Shown one piece after another: positions 1 to 9,361 of a DNA stretch of 64,000 nucleotides. Origin of the DNA: Corynebacterium kefirresidentii. Its GTDB lineage: Bacteria; Actinomycetota; Actinomycetes; Mycobacteriales; Mycobacteriaceae. Numbering within the stretch: the first letter of the stretch is position 1; every line of letters begins with the position of its first letter. A model generated the notes under the pieces. It saw only the letters and a list, made by a program, of their open reading frames with translations. It was not told where the DNA came from and searched no databases. The position numbers were made by a program, and so were the translations under genes. The stretch is from NCBI GenBank assembly GCA_002154655.1, contig NGUZ01000006.1, positions 30,943 to 94,942 of the forward strand, written 5' to 3'.

Positions 1-1
1 A

Positions 2-763
2 CCGCTTATCGGTACCGCCTTTGCGGCCACGGTCTTTTTCATACAGCGGCGACTGCAGGCGGAGGCGGCGCACCATAGGGACATCGCCAAGCAGCTGCGC
101 GAAACCCAGGCCGAGCTAGCCGCAAGCGAGCACCAAGCCGGCCGGCTGGAGGAGCGCGAGCGGCTCTCTCGCGAGATTCACGACACCGTCGCACAAGGTC
201 TCAGTTCTATTCTGCTGCTCTCCCGTGCGGCCCGCGGCACCACTGATCCAGCAAACAAAGAAGAACAGCTGGAAATTATCGAGGAAGTCGCCAGCGAGAA
301 TCTCGCCGAGGCCCGCCGCTTTGTCCGGGAGCTCGCCGGCCCCGATGAGCGGCTGGAAACCCAGCTCAATTCCCTGCTATCCCAGATGCGCAGCCGCGTG
401 AAAGCCTTGGGCGAAGATACCACCTTTGAACTGGTGGTCTCCGGCAGCGGCAAGGTGCCTGCCCAGATAAAAAAGGTCATTGTGCGGGCCGCGCAGGAGG
501 GTCTCAATAACGTCATCAAACACGCCCACGCCTCGCGCGCGGTGGTCACGCTCGGACTTTTCGAAGATGCTGTCACCCTGGACGTTGTTGATAATGGATG
601 CGGCGTAACCGCCTCCCCTAGCAGGGATAATAAGGATCATGGCTTCGGGCTTACCGGCCTGCGCGACCGCGTGGAGAGCGTGGGCGGCACTATGAACCTA
701 GAATCGGGCGAAGGCACCGCCCTGGCCGTCCGTATCCCGCTGAAGGAGCGAAGCAATGGTTAA
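2..763 (+). CDS. Two-component sensor histidine kinase, NarL/LuxR-partner type (5' end outside window)
   Basis: The frame is open from the first bases, so the N-terminus lies outside the window. The visible part starts with the end of a membrane segment followed by charged helix. A HisKA_3 dimerisation and phosphoacceptor box follows (ERERLSREIHDTVAQG, His around residue 58 of the visible part). The C-terminal HATPase has an N-box (AAQEGLNNVIKHAHA), DNGCG and GLTGLRDRVESVGG. This is the DesK/NarX-type kinase class, which phosphorylates a LuxR-type response regulator. Its stop codon overlaps the start of the downstream regulator by 8 bp, so the two are surely co-translated partners. The signal sensed cannot be told because the sensor domain is missing. 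Confidence 0.93.
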   Translation, partial: PLIGTAFAATVFFIQRRLQAEAAHHRDIAKQLRETQAELAASEHQAGRLEERERLSREIHDTVAQGLSSILLLSRAARGTTDPANKEEQLEIIEEVASENLAEARRFVRELAGPDERLETQLNSLLSQMRSRVKALGEDTTFELVVSGSGKVPAQIKKVIVRAAQEGLNNVIKHAHASRAVVTLGLFEDAVTLDVVDNGCGVTASPSRDNKDHGFGLTGLRDRVESVGGTMNLESGEGTALAVRIPLKERSNG

Positions 764-1373
764 TGTCATGCTGATTGATGATCACCCAGTGGTCCGCGCC
801 GGCCTGCGCGCCATCCTCAATACCTTCTCCGATGTCGAGGTAGTAATGGAGGGCTCCACCGGCGCGGATGTGGATAAGCTTTTTACTGCGGATGCCCCGC
901 AGGTAGACGCTGTGGTCTGCGATATCCAGATGCCCGACGTGGATGGCATCGCAGCCACCAAGCGCGTAGTAGACGCCGGCGGCCCGCCCGTGCTCATCTT
1001 GACCACCTATGACACGCAGGCCGATATCCTCGCCGCCGTGGAAGCCGGCGCGATGGGCTACCTGCTCAAGGACTCCCCCGAGCAGGCACTGCACGAGGCC
1101 GTGCTCAATACCGCCGCGCACCGCCGCACCCTGGCACCGGAGGTAGTGGACCTCCTAGCCCAGCGCGTGGGCCGACCGCAGGAATCGCTGTCCACCCGCG
1201 AGCTAGAAATCCTCCGGGCGCTGTCCACCGGTTCCTCCAATAAGGAGCTGGCCAAGCAGCTTTTCATTTCCGAGGCCACCGTCAAGACCCACCTCATCCA
1301 TATTTTCCAAAAGTTGGGCGTGGAAACCCGCACCGCCGCGGTGACCGTGGCACGAGAGAGAAAGCTCATTTGA
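756..1373 (+). CDS. LuxR/NarL-family response regulator
   Basis: This 205-residue protein has a receiver domain (about 1-120) with the acidic pocket DDHP, phospho-acceptor Asp in VVCDIQMPDVDG, Thr in LTTYD and Lys in LLKDSP. A LuxR-type HTH follows (about 140-205: LSTRELEILRAL, then SNKELAKQLFISEATVKTHL). It is the transcriptional output of the overlapping upstream kinase. The downstream monooxygenase starts within its stop codon (TGATG), so all three genes probably form one transcript. Targets are unknown; control of the adjacent oxidoreductase is a guess. Confidence 0.95.
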   Translation: MVNVMLIDDHPVVRAGLRAILNTFSDVEVVMEGSTGADVDKLFTADAPQVDAVVCDIQMPDVDGIAATKRVVDAGGPPVLILTTYDTQADILAAVEAGAMGYLLKDSPEQALHEAVLNTAAHRRTLAPEVVDLLAQRVGRPQESLSTRELEILRALSTGSSNKELAKQLFISEATVKTHLIHIFQKLGVETRTAAVTVARERKLI

Positions 1374-2347
1374 TGCTGGACTGCATAGTCATTGGTGCCG
1401 GCCAGGCTGGCCTCGCGGTGGGTTATTACCTGCGCAAGAAGGGCCTAGATTTTGTCCTTCTGGATGCAGAATCCGGTCCGGGCGCAGCCTGGCGCCATAC
1501 CTGGCCCTCCCTGACGCTTTTTAGCAATGCGGCCTCTTCCAACCTGCCGGGATGGCCCATGCCCCACTACGAGGGCTTTCCACCAGCTAGCCACGTTATT
1601 GATTATTTTGCCCGTTATGAACAGCGTTACGAACTGCCCATTCGCCGCCCAGTCCGAGTAGATGAGGTGACCCATGACGGCGCGTGCTTCCACGTTTATG
1701 CGGGGGAAGAGAAACTCACCTCGCGCACGGTCGTAGCGGCAACGGGCACGTGGTCCGCTCCCTTTATCCCCTACTACCCCGGCAACTTTGGCGGAAGGCA
1801 ATGGCATTCAGCCTTCTATCCGGGCCCCGCGGACTTTGCCGGATCTACCGTGGCGGTCGTGGGTGCGGCCAATTCCGGTGCTCAGATCGCGGCCGAGCTC
1901 TTACTCTCCGGCGTGGAGACAACGTGGTATACCCGCAGCTCCCCGCAGTGGATGCCCGATGATGTTGATGGTCGAGTCCTGTTTCAGCGCAATCGCGCCC
2001 GCCTCAACGCAATGCTGCGCGGCGAACCAGACCCCGGCGCGGATTCGAACCTGGGCGATATCGTGATGGTCCCACCGGTCCAGCGGGCGCGGGATTCCGG
2101 GCTCTTGCAGGCCACTCCAATGTTTTCATCCCTCGATGAGGTCAACACAGACCACCTCATCTGGTGTACCGGCTTCCGGCCTGCCCTCCGGCCTATCCGC
2201 GGGCTCCTTGCGGGCACCTCCCCTACTGTCGACGGCCTCTTCTTGGTGGGATACGGCACCTGGACCGGGCCCGGCTCCGCGACCATTACTGGGGTAAGCC
2301 CCTTTGCTAGGCAGACCGCGCAAGCCGTTGCGAATATATGTGACTAA
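1373..2347 (+). CDS. FAD/NAD(P)-binding flavin monooxygenase-like oxidoreductase (CzcO/FMO type)
   Basis: The N-terminal FAD Rossmann motif (GAGQAGLAVGYYLRKKG) and a second nucleotide-binding motif (VGAANSGAQIAAELL, about residue 160) flank the flavin-monooxygenase signature FxGxxxHS (FGGRQWHS). An ATG-type loop (WCTGFRP) lies near the C-terminus. At about 324 residues it is a compact member of the flavin-monooxygenase/CzcO group, which oxygenates small nucleophilic substrates using NAD(P)H. The ATG at 1373 overlaps the regulator stop (TGATG); a TTG three bases earlier is possible. The substrate cannot be inferred. Confidence 0.88.
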   Translation: MLDCIVIGAGQAGLAVGYYLRKKGLDFVLLDAESGPGAAWRHTWPSLTLFSNAASSNLPGWPMPHYEGFPPASHVIDYFARYEQRYELPIRRPVRVDEVTHDGACFHVYAGEEKLTSRTVVAATGTWSAPFIPYYPGNFGGRQWHSAFYPGPADFAGSTVAVVGAANSGAQIAAELLLSGVETTWYTRSSPQWMPDDVDGRVLFQRNRARLNAMLRGEPDPGADSNLGDIVMVPPVQRARDSGLLQATPMFSSLDEVNTDHLIWCTGFRPALRPIRGLLAGTSPTVDGLFLVGYGTWTGPGSATITGVSPFARQTAQAVANICD

Positions 2348-2429
2348 AGCTATAGGTTGCTCCCCACCCATTCGACTAAACTGCCTCCTCGCAGGTAGTA
2401 CCAAACGATTAGGGAAAGCTGGTTTATTC

Positions 2430-3179
2430 ATGTCCGCCTGGGATCTCTACGATGACCTCATCGATGCCATTCCCCGTGACATAGTGGTCTCCCGCGCCGC
2501 CCAAAACCCGCGGTGGACCCGCGTTTACACCGAAAGTCCTAGCTGCGGCGTGGCCATGACCATGTCAGCAACCTCCCGCCCCGCCCAGATGAGCGCTGAG
2601 TACTCCGGCGTTCCCTTACGTGCCATCGCACAGCTGGCCAAGAGTTGGAATTTCTCAGAAGCATCCTTCGGCATGGCTGCGCTCAATTCCTATTACGCCA
2701 CGCCTTCCGTGGCCGATGAACATGGCTTTGCGCTTGCCGACGCCCCCTGGCCCCACATCTTCGATCCCTTCCGCGAAGCCGTCGCGGGTAAGAAGGTCGC
2801 CGTCATTGGCCACTTCCCTTTTGCGCCTAAGGCGCTCAACCAGGCGGCGGATTTTTATATGCTAGAGCGTTCGCTCAATGAGGGCGACTACCCCGATTCC
2901 GCCGCCGAGTACATACTGCCCGAGTGCGATTATGTCTTCATTACCGGCTCCGCCTTTGTTAATAAGACCGCTCCCCGCCTGCTGGAACTCTCCCGCGAGT
3001 CCTTCAATGTAATCTTGGGGCCCTCAACGCCCTTGGCCCCTATTCTCCTTCAGGACTACGGAGTATCACAGGTCACCGGCATAGTTCCCACCGACGCCGC
3101 CGGTATGTTTGAGTGCCTCGAAGAGGGAGATTCCCTCGATATGTTTAATTTCGGGCACCGCGTCAGCCTGGGTACTTAG
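2430..3179 (+). CDS. DUF364/DUF4213 Rossmann-like protein (putative heavy-metal chelation family)
   Basis: The 249-residue protein starts MSAWDLYDDL. The longer open frame upstream overlaps the previous gene and lacks plausible N-terminal sequence. The N-terminal half resembles DUF4213 (CGVAMTMS, LAKSWNFSEASFGMAALNS). The C-terminal half is a DUF364 Rossmann-like domain (VAVIGHFPF, YVFITGSAFVNKT, LGPSTPLAPILLQDYGVS). The family is linked to metal-related gene clusters but has no firmly established reaction. It converges with the next gene, and the two stop codons overlap by 3 bp (3176-3179). Confidence 0.78.
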   Translation: MSAWDLYDDLIDAIPRDIVVSRAAQNPRWTRVYTESPSCGVAMTMSATSRPAQMSAEYSGVPLRAIAQLAKSWNFSEASFGMAALNSYYATPSVADEHGFALADAPWPHIFDPFREAVAGKKVAVIGHFPFAPKALNQAADFYMLERSLNEGDYPDSAAEYILPECDYVFITGSAFVNKTAPRLLELSRESFNVILGPSTPLAPILLQDYGVSQVTGIVPTDAAGMFECLEEGDSLDMFNFGHRVSLGT

Positions 3180-3766
3180 ACAATTACTCCGGCCACAATC
3201 GCGGCGGCGAGGGCACCCAAGCCCAATGCGGCCATCCAGCCGATAGCGCGGACGGCGCGCAGCTGCGCCTTTGCGCTCTTGCGGCTAACTAGGAACGCGC
3301 CCAAGGACGCTCCAAGGGTATTGAAAACCACATCGTCGACATCGCTAAAGCCCAGTGAGAATAGATATTGGGTAGTTTCGATGCCCAAGCTGAGCGCCAT
3401 GGCTAGAAGGATGGTTCCGCCACGACCAAAGCGGACGTGGCGCGAATGTTGCCCCATCACTACCAAGCACGCGCCAAGTGGGAAAAAGAGCGCTATATTG
3501 CCCAAGGTATTGGTCCACGGTCCCCACCACGGATGAGGGTTATTAAAGCCGTTGAACATTTGCAGATCCAGGCTGCGGCGGGCATGTGCAGAGGCATCGA
3601 TCACGCCGGGAATATCAATAAACGGCTTGCCCACTGTAGCTACGGCAATAGCCACCATAACGACCACGCAGGCAACGCCAGCACTGCGCCGCAACGTGCG
3701 CTTGACAGGCGCGCCTTGCGCCCTTACCTGGTGCGAAGTGCGGGTGGATCCAGTGGTCGTCATCAT
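3176..3766 (-). CDS. VanZ-like family membrane protein
   Basis: The protein (about 196 residues) has an N-terminal cytoplasmic stretch, then four to five hydrophobic segments. The VanZ-like core reads NTLGNIALFFPLGACLVV, followed by SLGIETTQYLFSLGFSDVDD and VVFNTLGASLGAFL; the E-Q and D-DVV-NT pattern is typical. VanZ-like proteins are polytopic membrane proteins of unclear biochemical role; only some are tied to teicoplanin tolerance. The start is uncertain: tandem ATGs at 3766/3763 precede MTTTGSTRTS, and a longer frame begins at 3832. The gene diverges from the YhdH-like reductase. Confidence 0.8.
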   Translation of the reverse strand: MMTTTGSTRTSHQVRAQGAPVKRTLRRSAGVACVVVMVAIAVATVGKPFIDIPGVIDASAHARRSLDLQMFNGFNNPHPWWGPWTNTLGNIALFFPLGACLVVMGQHSRHVRFGRGGTILLAMALSLGIETTQYLFSLGFSDVDDVVFNTLGASLGAFLVSRKSAKAQLRAVRAIGWMAALGLGALAAAIVAGVIV

Positions 3767-3844
3767 AATGCCCAAGTTAACAAGCCTGTCTGAAAAATCC
3801 CCGGGAGATTCGCTGTCGAATCCCTGCATCACATTTAACGTACG

Positions 3845-4819
3845 ATGGTGAGCATGAGCACGCTACTAGTAACTCGCAACGAAGATAAAACCGTCACGAC
3901 CTCCTTTGAAGAGGGAGAGTTCCTCGGCGAGGGTGACATTACCGTTGATGTTTCTTATTCTTCTCTGAATTACAAGGATGCCATGGCAATCGCGGGCGAC
4001 CGCGGTGTCATGCGCACCAGTCCCCTTGTCCCGGGCATCGACGTGGTCGGCACCGTTTCCGAGTCCAGCGTAGAGCGCCTACCGGTTGGCACCTTGGTCG
4101 CCTCCTTCGGTGATGGCCTTGGCGAGTTCCGCCACGGCGGCTACACCCCGAAGCAGCGCGTTAACTCCCAGGCCACCGTCGCGCTCCCCGCAGACTTCAC
4201 CGCAGAACAAGCGGCCGCCGTGGGAACCGCAGGTTACACTGCCGCCCTGTGCGTTAATTCTCTGCGCGGGCTTCCCGATGGTCCAGTTTTGGTCACCGGC
4301 GCCACCGGTGGCGTAGGCTCCATCGCTGTGAACCTCCTCTCCAATGCTGGCTACGAGGTCCACGCGATGACCGGCCGCCCAGATGACTACTCCCAGTACC
4401 TCCACGAGCTAGGCGCCCACACCATTGTGGACCGCGCCGAGTTCGCCGAGTCCGGAAAGCCCCTGCAGAAGGCAACCTATGCCGGTGCTGTCGATACCTC
4501 CGGCTCTCATGTCTTGGCCAATGTATTGGCTCGCACCGTGTGGGGCGGCACCGTCGCCTCCACCGGTATGGCCGCCGGCCCGGATCTTCCCACCACCGTG
4601 TTGCCATTCATTCTGCGCAATGTGCACTTGGCAGGCGTCAATTCCGTAGACGCCCCACTGCACTACCGCCAGAACGCTTGGCAGCTGCTCGCACGCAAGC
4701 TGGACCTGTCCATCCTCAAGTCCCTGACCAATACGATTCCGTTGTCGGACGTTGTCGAGGAATCCAAGTCCCTCCTCGAGGGCACCCACCACGGACGCAC
4801 CGTCCTCAAGATTTCTTAG
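3845..4819 (+). CDS. YhdH/AcuI-family quinone oxidoreductase (MDR superfamily, acryloyl-CoA reductase type)
   Basis: This 324-residue zinc-independent medium-chain dehydrogenase/reductase shows the YhdH/AcuI hallmarks: SSLNYKDAMAI near residue 45, PLVPGIDVVGTV, then GTAGYTAALCV and the NADPH-binding VTGATGGVGSIAVNLL (about 150-165). It ends in LLEGTHHGRTVLKI. Characterised members reduce acryloyl-CoA to propionyl-CoA with NADPH or act on quinones; which applies here is unknown. ATGs at 3845 and 3854 are both possible. A -10-like TAACGT just upstream suggests a leaderless or very short-leader transcript. A strong terminator follows at 4844. Confidence 0.88.
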   Translation: MVSMSTLLVTRNEDKTVTTSFEEGEFLGEGDITVDVSYSSLNYKDAMAIAGDRGVMRTSPLVPGIDVVGTVSESSVERLPVGTLVASFGDGLGEFRHGGYTPKQRVNSQATVALPADFTAEQAAAVGTAGYTAALCVNSLRGLPDGPVLVTGATGGVGSIAVNLLSNAGYEVHAMTGRPDDYSQYLHELGAHTIVDRAEFAESGKPLQKATYAGAVDTSGSHVLANVLARTVWGGTVASTGMAAGPDLPTTVLPFILRNVHLAGVNSVDAPLHYRQNAWQLLARKLDLSILKSLTNTIPLSDVVEESKSLLEGTHHGRTVLKIS

Positions 4820-4843
4820 GGCACTCCTAGACACTCTTGCACG

Positions 4844-4871
4844 GCACCCGCCTTCTTGGCGGGTGCTTTTT
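4844..4871 (+). terminator. Rho-independent terminator of the YhdH-like gene
   Basis: A perfect 9-bp GC-rich stem (GCACCCGCC / GGCGGGTGC) with a TTCTT loop is followed by TTTTT, 25 bp after the stop codon. It separates the reductase from the convergent MarR gene. Confidence 0.9.
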
Positions 4872-4908
4872 GTATGTGCGTTTGTAGGTACGGTCACCGC
4901 GCGACGCG

Positions 4909-5367
4909 CTAGCTTTCCGACGTCCCCTCTTTAACTACCCCGCGTAGCAATGTGCGGGAAATCCTCCCCAAGGTTTGTAGGTCTTCATCACTAAGGGTGC
5001 CCACCACGAGTTCCTCGACTGCTGCGGTATGTCGCGCGATCGCTGCGGTGAAAGCGGCACTCCCCCTTTCCGTCACAGTGACTTCAACTGCACGAGGTCC
5101 TAACTCCGGCGCCTCGCGCCTGGAAACCAATTTTCGGGACTCCATGCGCACTAACTGCCGATGCAACCGCGACTTCTCCCACCGAAGCTCCGCCGCCAAT
5201 TCATGCGGGCGTGTAGAAATCTGACGCCGACGATTCAGCACGGCCAAGACCGCGTAGTCTGCCTCGCTCAATCTAGCGCCACTCTGCAGCTCCCTAGAAA
5301 GCCGCGCGTGGAGCGCTTCCTGCATGGCGACAAAGTCACCCCACACCGCACTCTGCTCCACGCGCAT
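4909..5367 (-). CDS. MarR-family transcriptional regulator
   Basis: This 152-residue protein has the MarR winged-helix fold: an N-terminal dimerisation helix (SAVWGDFVAMQEALHARL), HTH (STRPHELAAELRWEKSRLHRQL), a wing with the typical basic signature (MESRKLVSRREAPELGPRAVEVTVTERG) and C-terminal dimer helices. These regulators usually repress their own gene and a neighbouring efflux or stress gene, and are released by small ligands. Two near-identical dyads lie 47-93 bp upstream of its start, which argues for autoregulation. Confidence 0.9.
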   Translation of the reverse strand: MRVEQSAVWGDFVAMQEALHARLSRELQSGARLSEADYAVLAVLNRRRQISTRPHELAAELRWEKSRLHRQLVRMESRKLVSRREAPELGPRAVEVTVTERGSAAFTAAIARHTAAVEELVVGTLSDEDLQTLGRISRTLLRGVVKEGTSES

Positions 5368-5413
5368 CGCATTCCTCCTTTGGTTCTCCTTCTATCAACA
5401 GTCTATACTGCAG

Positions 5414-5429
5414 AGTTGATCTAGCAACT
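5414..5429. promoter_or_regulatory. Putative MarR operator 1 (AGTTG-N6-CAACT)
   Basis: The inverted repeat AGTTGATCTAGCAACT lies upstream of the minus-strand MarR gene. The half sites AGTTG and CAACT are identical to those of the dyad 31 bp away, and its size fits a MarR dimer footprint. Confidence 0.6.
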
Positions 5430-5444
5430 CATTGGCTTGCCAGA

Positions 5445-5460
5445 AGTTGATACACCAACT
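5445..5460. promoter_or_regulatory. Putative MarR operator 2 (AGTTG-N6-CAACT)
   Basis: The second copy, AGTTGATACACCAACT, shares both half sites and the 6-bp spacer with operator 1. The centre-to-centre distance of 31 bp is about three helical turns, so two dimers would bind the same DNA face. Confidence 0.6.
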
Positions 5461-5589
5461 CCCACTACTGCACAGAGATGTGGGTCTACGAGAACCACAA
5501 TTTCACAAACCCATACCTTTGCTACCAAAAGCACTTTAACGTTCCTTTTGAATACCTATCTACTGAAACGCACCATTGTTTGAGTAGAT

Positions 5590-6342
5590 ATGTTCTTGCC
5601 TTGTAAATTAAATAGTGAAGCAAATACTCGCGGCAAAGATGCGAGTGCGAACGCAATGACCGCTCCGGCAGAGAAGACCGCAGCGTTTAGAATGGCGAGC
5701 ATGGATAAGCTATTTAGCACATGTGGTTTCAATCTAATGGATATAGAAGAGCTCATCGCAGAGCTACCCACAAGCCGCGAATTATGGGATGCACCTGGAT
5801 TTAATCGAGTCCTTTTTCACGCTGATCCGTCCGACATGGCGGTCACCGCGATGGAGTACGAAGGGGAGTGGGCCGCAGTTCCTTCGTATCGGGGAGGGGA
5901 ACAGGCCCTGGGAACGATTTATCGCGCAACGCCCTATATCGGCATTGTGGAAACGGGGGATTTACGGTTCGCAGCACTGGCGGATGCGCCCTTTGCCCTG
6001 CCAGCGGGAAACCCCGTCGGAGGAGAAAAGCTAGAGGGACAGGTCCAGCCGGCGGTTGTGGCCTTGCGGTACGAGGTGGGGGAGCCGGAGGAATTTTCTT
6101 TAAATTCTCCTGCTACCGAGCGCTTTTATCGGAACTTAAAACCCAGCATGCTCAACCCGCAGGTAGAGGTGGCGGGGACTATCGGAGGCATCGCCAAGCA
6201 CAGCAATGAGCTGGGCATGAGGGAGTTCTGGGTATGCGACCTCGACGGCCTGCCGCTCATTGTGAACGAGAAACTGGAGGTCGGCCAGGGAATCCGGGCA
6301 CACGGCATAGCGCTGTGCGCCACGGAGTTTTGGGAGGAGTAA
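5590..6342 (+). CDS. Hypothetical protein, about 220-250 residues
   Basis: I do not recognise this protein. It is soluble-looking, with no signal peptide or membrane helix, and contains a central block SDMAVTAMEYEGEWAAVPSY and a C-terminal block GMREFWVCDLDGLPLIVNEK. The second half of the frame has normal codon use. The first 35 codons are A/T-rich and poor in recognisable features, so the real start may be 5656 (MTAPAEK), 5692 (MASMDKL) or 5701 (MDKLFS). A -10-like TAGAAT overlaps the 5692 region. It converges with leuS, their ends abutting with no obvious terminator. Confidence 0.6.
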   Translation: MFLPCKLNSEANTRGKDASANAMTAPAEKTAAFRMASMDKLFSTCGFNLMDIEELIAELPTSRELWDAPGFNRVLFHADPSDMAVTAMEYEGEWAAVPSYRGGEQALGTIYRATPYIGIVETGDLRFAALADAPFALPAGNPVGGEKLEGQVQPAVVALRYEVGEPEEFSLNSPATERFYRNLKPSMLNPQVEVAGTIGGIAKHSNELGMREFWVCDLDGLPLIVNEKLEVGQGIRAHGIALCATEFWEE

Positions 6343-9189
6343 CTACTTGACGACGAGGTTGACCATGCGGCCCGGAACGTAGATCTTCTTCACTACGTTC
6401 TTTCCACTAGTCAGTTCGGTGATCTTGGCATCGGCCAGAGCAACCTCGAAGACCGCCTCCTGGTCGGCATCGGCAGCTACGTTGATGCGGGCCTTTACCT
6501 TGCCGTTGATCTGTACCGGCACCTCGATCTCATCATCTACCAGGTACTTTTCCTCAAAAGTGGGGAAGGGCTGATAGGTGATGGTCTCGTCGTGGCCGAA
6601 GCGCTGCCACAGTTCTTCCGCGATATGCGGGGCGATGGGGGAGACCAACTGGGCGATTGGTTCGACGGCGGCGCGCGGTGCCTCGGTGCGATAGGTCTTG
6701 GTCAGGTAGTTGACGTACTCGATGAGCTTGGCCACCACGGTATTGAGCCGCAGGTTCTCATAATCATCGCGCACTCCCGCGATGGTGCGGTGCAGCTGCT
6801 TGAGATCATCCTCGCTCAACTTGGCGTCGGTAGTGGCCAGCTCTCCGGTGTCCTCATTGACGGCAAGGCGCCACAGGCGCTGCAGGAAGCGCTGGGAGCC
6901 GACGACGTCCTTGGTAGCCCACGGGCGGGAGGTGTCCAACGGACCCATGGACATTTCATACACACGCAGGGTATCGGCGCCAAAGTCGCGGCAGATATCG
7001 TCCGGAGCTACAGCATTCTTCAGGGACTTACCCATCTTGCCGTATTCCTGATTGACCTCTTCTCCGTTGTAGTAGAACTTGCCGTCCTTTTCTTCTACCT
7101 CAGCAGCTGGCACGTACACGCCGCGGGAATCGGTGTAGGCATAGGCCTGGATATACCCCTGGTTGTACAGGCGACGGTAGGGCTCTTGAGAGCTGACAAA
7201 TCCCAGGTCAAAGAGCACCTTATGCCAGAAGCGGGAGTAAAGCAGGTGCAATACGGCATGCTCGACACCGCCGACATAAAGGTCGACACCGCCCGGATCC
7301 TGTGGGCCATGCTGGTCTGGTCGCGGTCCCGTCCAATAACGCTCGTTTTCGATATCGCAGAATGCCTCATCGTTGCGGGGATCGATGTAGCGCAGTTGGT
7401 ACCAGGAAGAACCTGCCCACTGCGGCATTACGTTGGTATCGCGGAAGTAGGTCTGCGGGCCGTCACCCAAGTCAAGTTCTACCTCGACCCAGTCGCGCAC
7501 CTTAGCCAGCGGGGGTTGTGGTTCGGAATTCTTATCCTCTGGATCAAAAGAAACCGGCTTATAATCTTCTACTTCTGGAAGCTCCACTGGCAGCATGGAT
7601 TCCGGCAGGGCATGGGCAAAACCGTCCTTGTCGTAGACGATGGGGAAGGGCTCGCCCCAGTAACGCTGGCGGGCGAAGAGCCAATCGCGCAGTTTGTACT
7701 GCACCTTTTCGCGGCCGGAGCCGTCCTTTTCCAGCCATTCGATGGCCGCGGCAATGGCCTCGGCCTTGTTCAGGCCGTTGAGGTCCAGGCCCTTGTCGTT
7801 GGAGGAATTAACCAGCGCGCCGTCTTCGGTCCAGGCTTCTTCCTCCACGTTGCCGCCAGAAACAACCTCCGTAATGGGCAGGCCGAAGGTCTTAGCAAAC
7901 TCGTAGTCACGGGTATCGTGCGCTGGAACAGCCATGATGGCGCCAGTGCCGTAGCCGGTCAGCACATAGTCGGCGATAAAGATCGGGACCTTTTTGCCAG
8001 AGACCGGGTTGGTGGCATAGGTGCCAAGGAAGACACCGGTCTTTTCCTTGTTCTCCTGGCGCTCTAGGTCGGACTTGGCGGCAATATCGGTGCGGTAGGA
8101 CTCCACGGCCTCCTTCGGATCATCGTGGCCATAGGTCCAACGCTCGTCTACGTCATCGTCATAAGGGATGGGGGAGAGGAGGGCGTCGACAAGCTCATGC
8201 TCTGGCGCCAGCACCACGTACTCGGCGCCGAAGAGGGTATCCGGGCGGGTGGTAAAGACCTCAATCTCGTAGCCCTCAGCAGGGAAGGAGACCTCTGCGC
8301 CGCGGGAACGACCGATCCAGTTGCGTTGCATGGACTTGACCTTCTCCGGCCAATCCAATAGCTCCAGATCATCCAGCAAGCGATCGGAGTAGGCGGTAAT
8401 GCGCATCATCCACTGCGAGAGGTTCTTACGGAAAACCGGGAAATTTCCGCGCTCGGACTTACCCTCAGCGGTGACCTCCTCGTTTGCCAGCACAGTACCC
8501 AAGCCTGGGCACCAATTCACCGTGGAATTAGACAGGTAAACCAAGCGGAATTCATCGATAGCCGCGGCCTTTTCCTCTTCGGTGAGGTCCTCGTAGTAGC
8601 GGCCGTCCTTGGTGGTGCGCTTATTGGCCTCTAGTTCCTTGATGAGCTCTGCGATCGGGCGCGCCTTCTGCTGTTCCTCATCGAACCAAGAGTTATAAAT
8701 CTGCAGGAAGATCCACTGCGTCCACTTGAAGAACTCCGGATCGGTCGATTCCACGGAGCGGCGCGGATCGTGGCCCAAGCCCAACATACCTAGCTGACGG
8801 CGCATGTTTTCAATATTCGCCTCGGTGGTGGTGCGCGGGTGGGTCCCGGTCTGGATGGCGTACTGCTCGGCCGGCAGGCCGAAGGCGTCGTAGCCCAAGG
8901 TGTGCAGCACGTTCTTGCCCAGCATTCGGTTATAGCGGGCGTACGTATCGGTGGCGATATATCCCAGTGGGTGTCCCACGTGCAGGCCTGCACCGGAAGG
9001 GTAGGGGAACATATCCTGCACATTGAGCTTTTCCTTAGGCAACTCGCCCGCATCAGTGGCGAGCTCGCCGACCGGGTTCGGGGCATTAAAGGTGCCATTG
9101 TCTTTCCAGTACTGCTGCCAGGTCTTCTCGATCTGGTTCGCCAGCTCCGGGGTATAGCGGTACGAAGTGGAATCGCTCTGGGTAGTCAT
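6343..9189 (-). CDS. leuS: Leucyl-tRNA synthetase
   Basis: The class Ia synthetase charges tRNA-Leu with leucine. The 948-residue protein has the HIGH signature as HVGH ([16 protein letters not shown]), an editing CP1 domain (region around [18 protein letters not shown] and [19 protein letters not shown]), and the KMSKS loop as KMGKS ([12 protein letters not shown]). The C-terminal domain ends [13 protein letters not shown]-like. The ATG at 9189 was preferred over an upstream in-frame start. A -10-like TACACT lies 8 bp before it, with no Shine-Dalgarno, so a leaderless mRNA is likely. It is divergent from the 857-residue gene. Confidence 0.97.
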   Translation of the reverse strand: MTTQSDSTSYRYTPELANQIEKTWQQYWKDNGTFNAPNPVGELATDAGELPKEKLNVQDMFPYPSGAGLHVGHPLGYIATDTYARYNRMLGKNVLHTLGYDAFGLPAEQYAIQTGTHPRTTTEANIENMRRQLGMLGLGHDPRRSVESTDPEFFKWTQWIFLQIYNSWFDEEQQKARPIAELIKELEANKRTTKDGRYYEDLTEEEKAAAIDEFRLVYLSNSTVNWCPGLGTVLANEEVTAEGKSERGNFPVFRKNLSQWMMRITAYSDRLLDDLELLDWPEKVKSMQRNWIGRSRGAEVSFPAEGYEIEVFTTRPDTLFGAEYVVLAPEHELVDALLSPIPYDDDVDERWTYGHDDPKEAVESYRTDIAAKSDLERQENKEKTGVFLGTYATNPVSGKKVPIFIADYVLTGYGTGAIMAVPAHDTRDYEFAKTFGLPITEVVSGGNVEEEAWTEDGALVNSSNDKGLDLNGLNKAEAIAAAIEWLEKDGSGREKVQYKLRDWLFARQRYWGEPFPIVYDKDGFAHALPESMLPVELPEVEDYKPVSFDPEDKNSEPQPPLAKVRDWVEVELDLGDGPQTYFRDTNVMPQWAGSSWYQLRYIDPRNDEAFCDIENERYWTGPRPDQHGPQDPGGVDLYVGGVEHAVLHLLYSRFWHKVLFDLGFVSSQEPYRRLYNQGYIQAYAYTDSRGVYVPAAEVEEKDGKFYYNGEEVNQEYGKMGKSLKNAVAPDDICRDFGADTLRVYEMSMGPLDTSRPWATKDVVGSQRFLQRLWRLAVNEDTGELATTDAKLSEDDLKQLHRTIAGVRDDYENLRLNTVVAKLIEYVNYLTKTYRTEAPRAAVEPIAQLVSPIAPHIAEELWQRFGHDETITYQPFPTFEEKYLVDDEIEVPVQINGKVKARINVAADADQEAVFEVALADAKITELTSGKNVVKKIYVPGRMVNLVVK

Positions 9190-9361
9190 AATCACACAGT
9201 GTAATAGCCGCATCCCGGCGCGGGGTAGTTCGCTACGCTTTCCGCGTTCCGCAGGGCACGCACATCCAAAATCCCCGCCGTATTCGCCCCCGGTTTCGCG
9301 TCATTTCCCCCGCTCGCAGCCAAAATGCAGATCTGCATGAAAATGATCTAGGCTGGGGTAA

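Noticed and set aside
5556-5771. Minus-strand 71-codon frame with hydrophobic segments
   Set aside because: Overlaps the uncertain 5' part of the 5590 gene; no ribosome site or family, so not called.
6592-8067. 491-codon plus-strand open frame opposite leuS
   Set aside because: Antisense shadow of a high-GC gene. No recognisable protein features, and the minus strand carries unmistakable LeuRS motifs.
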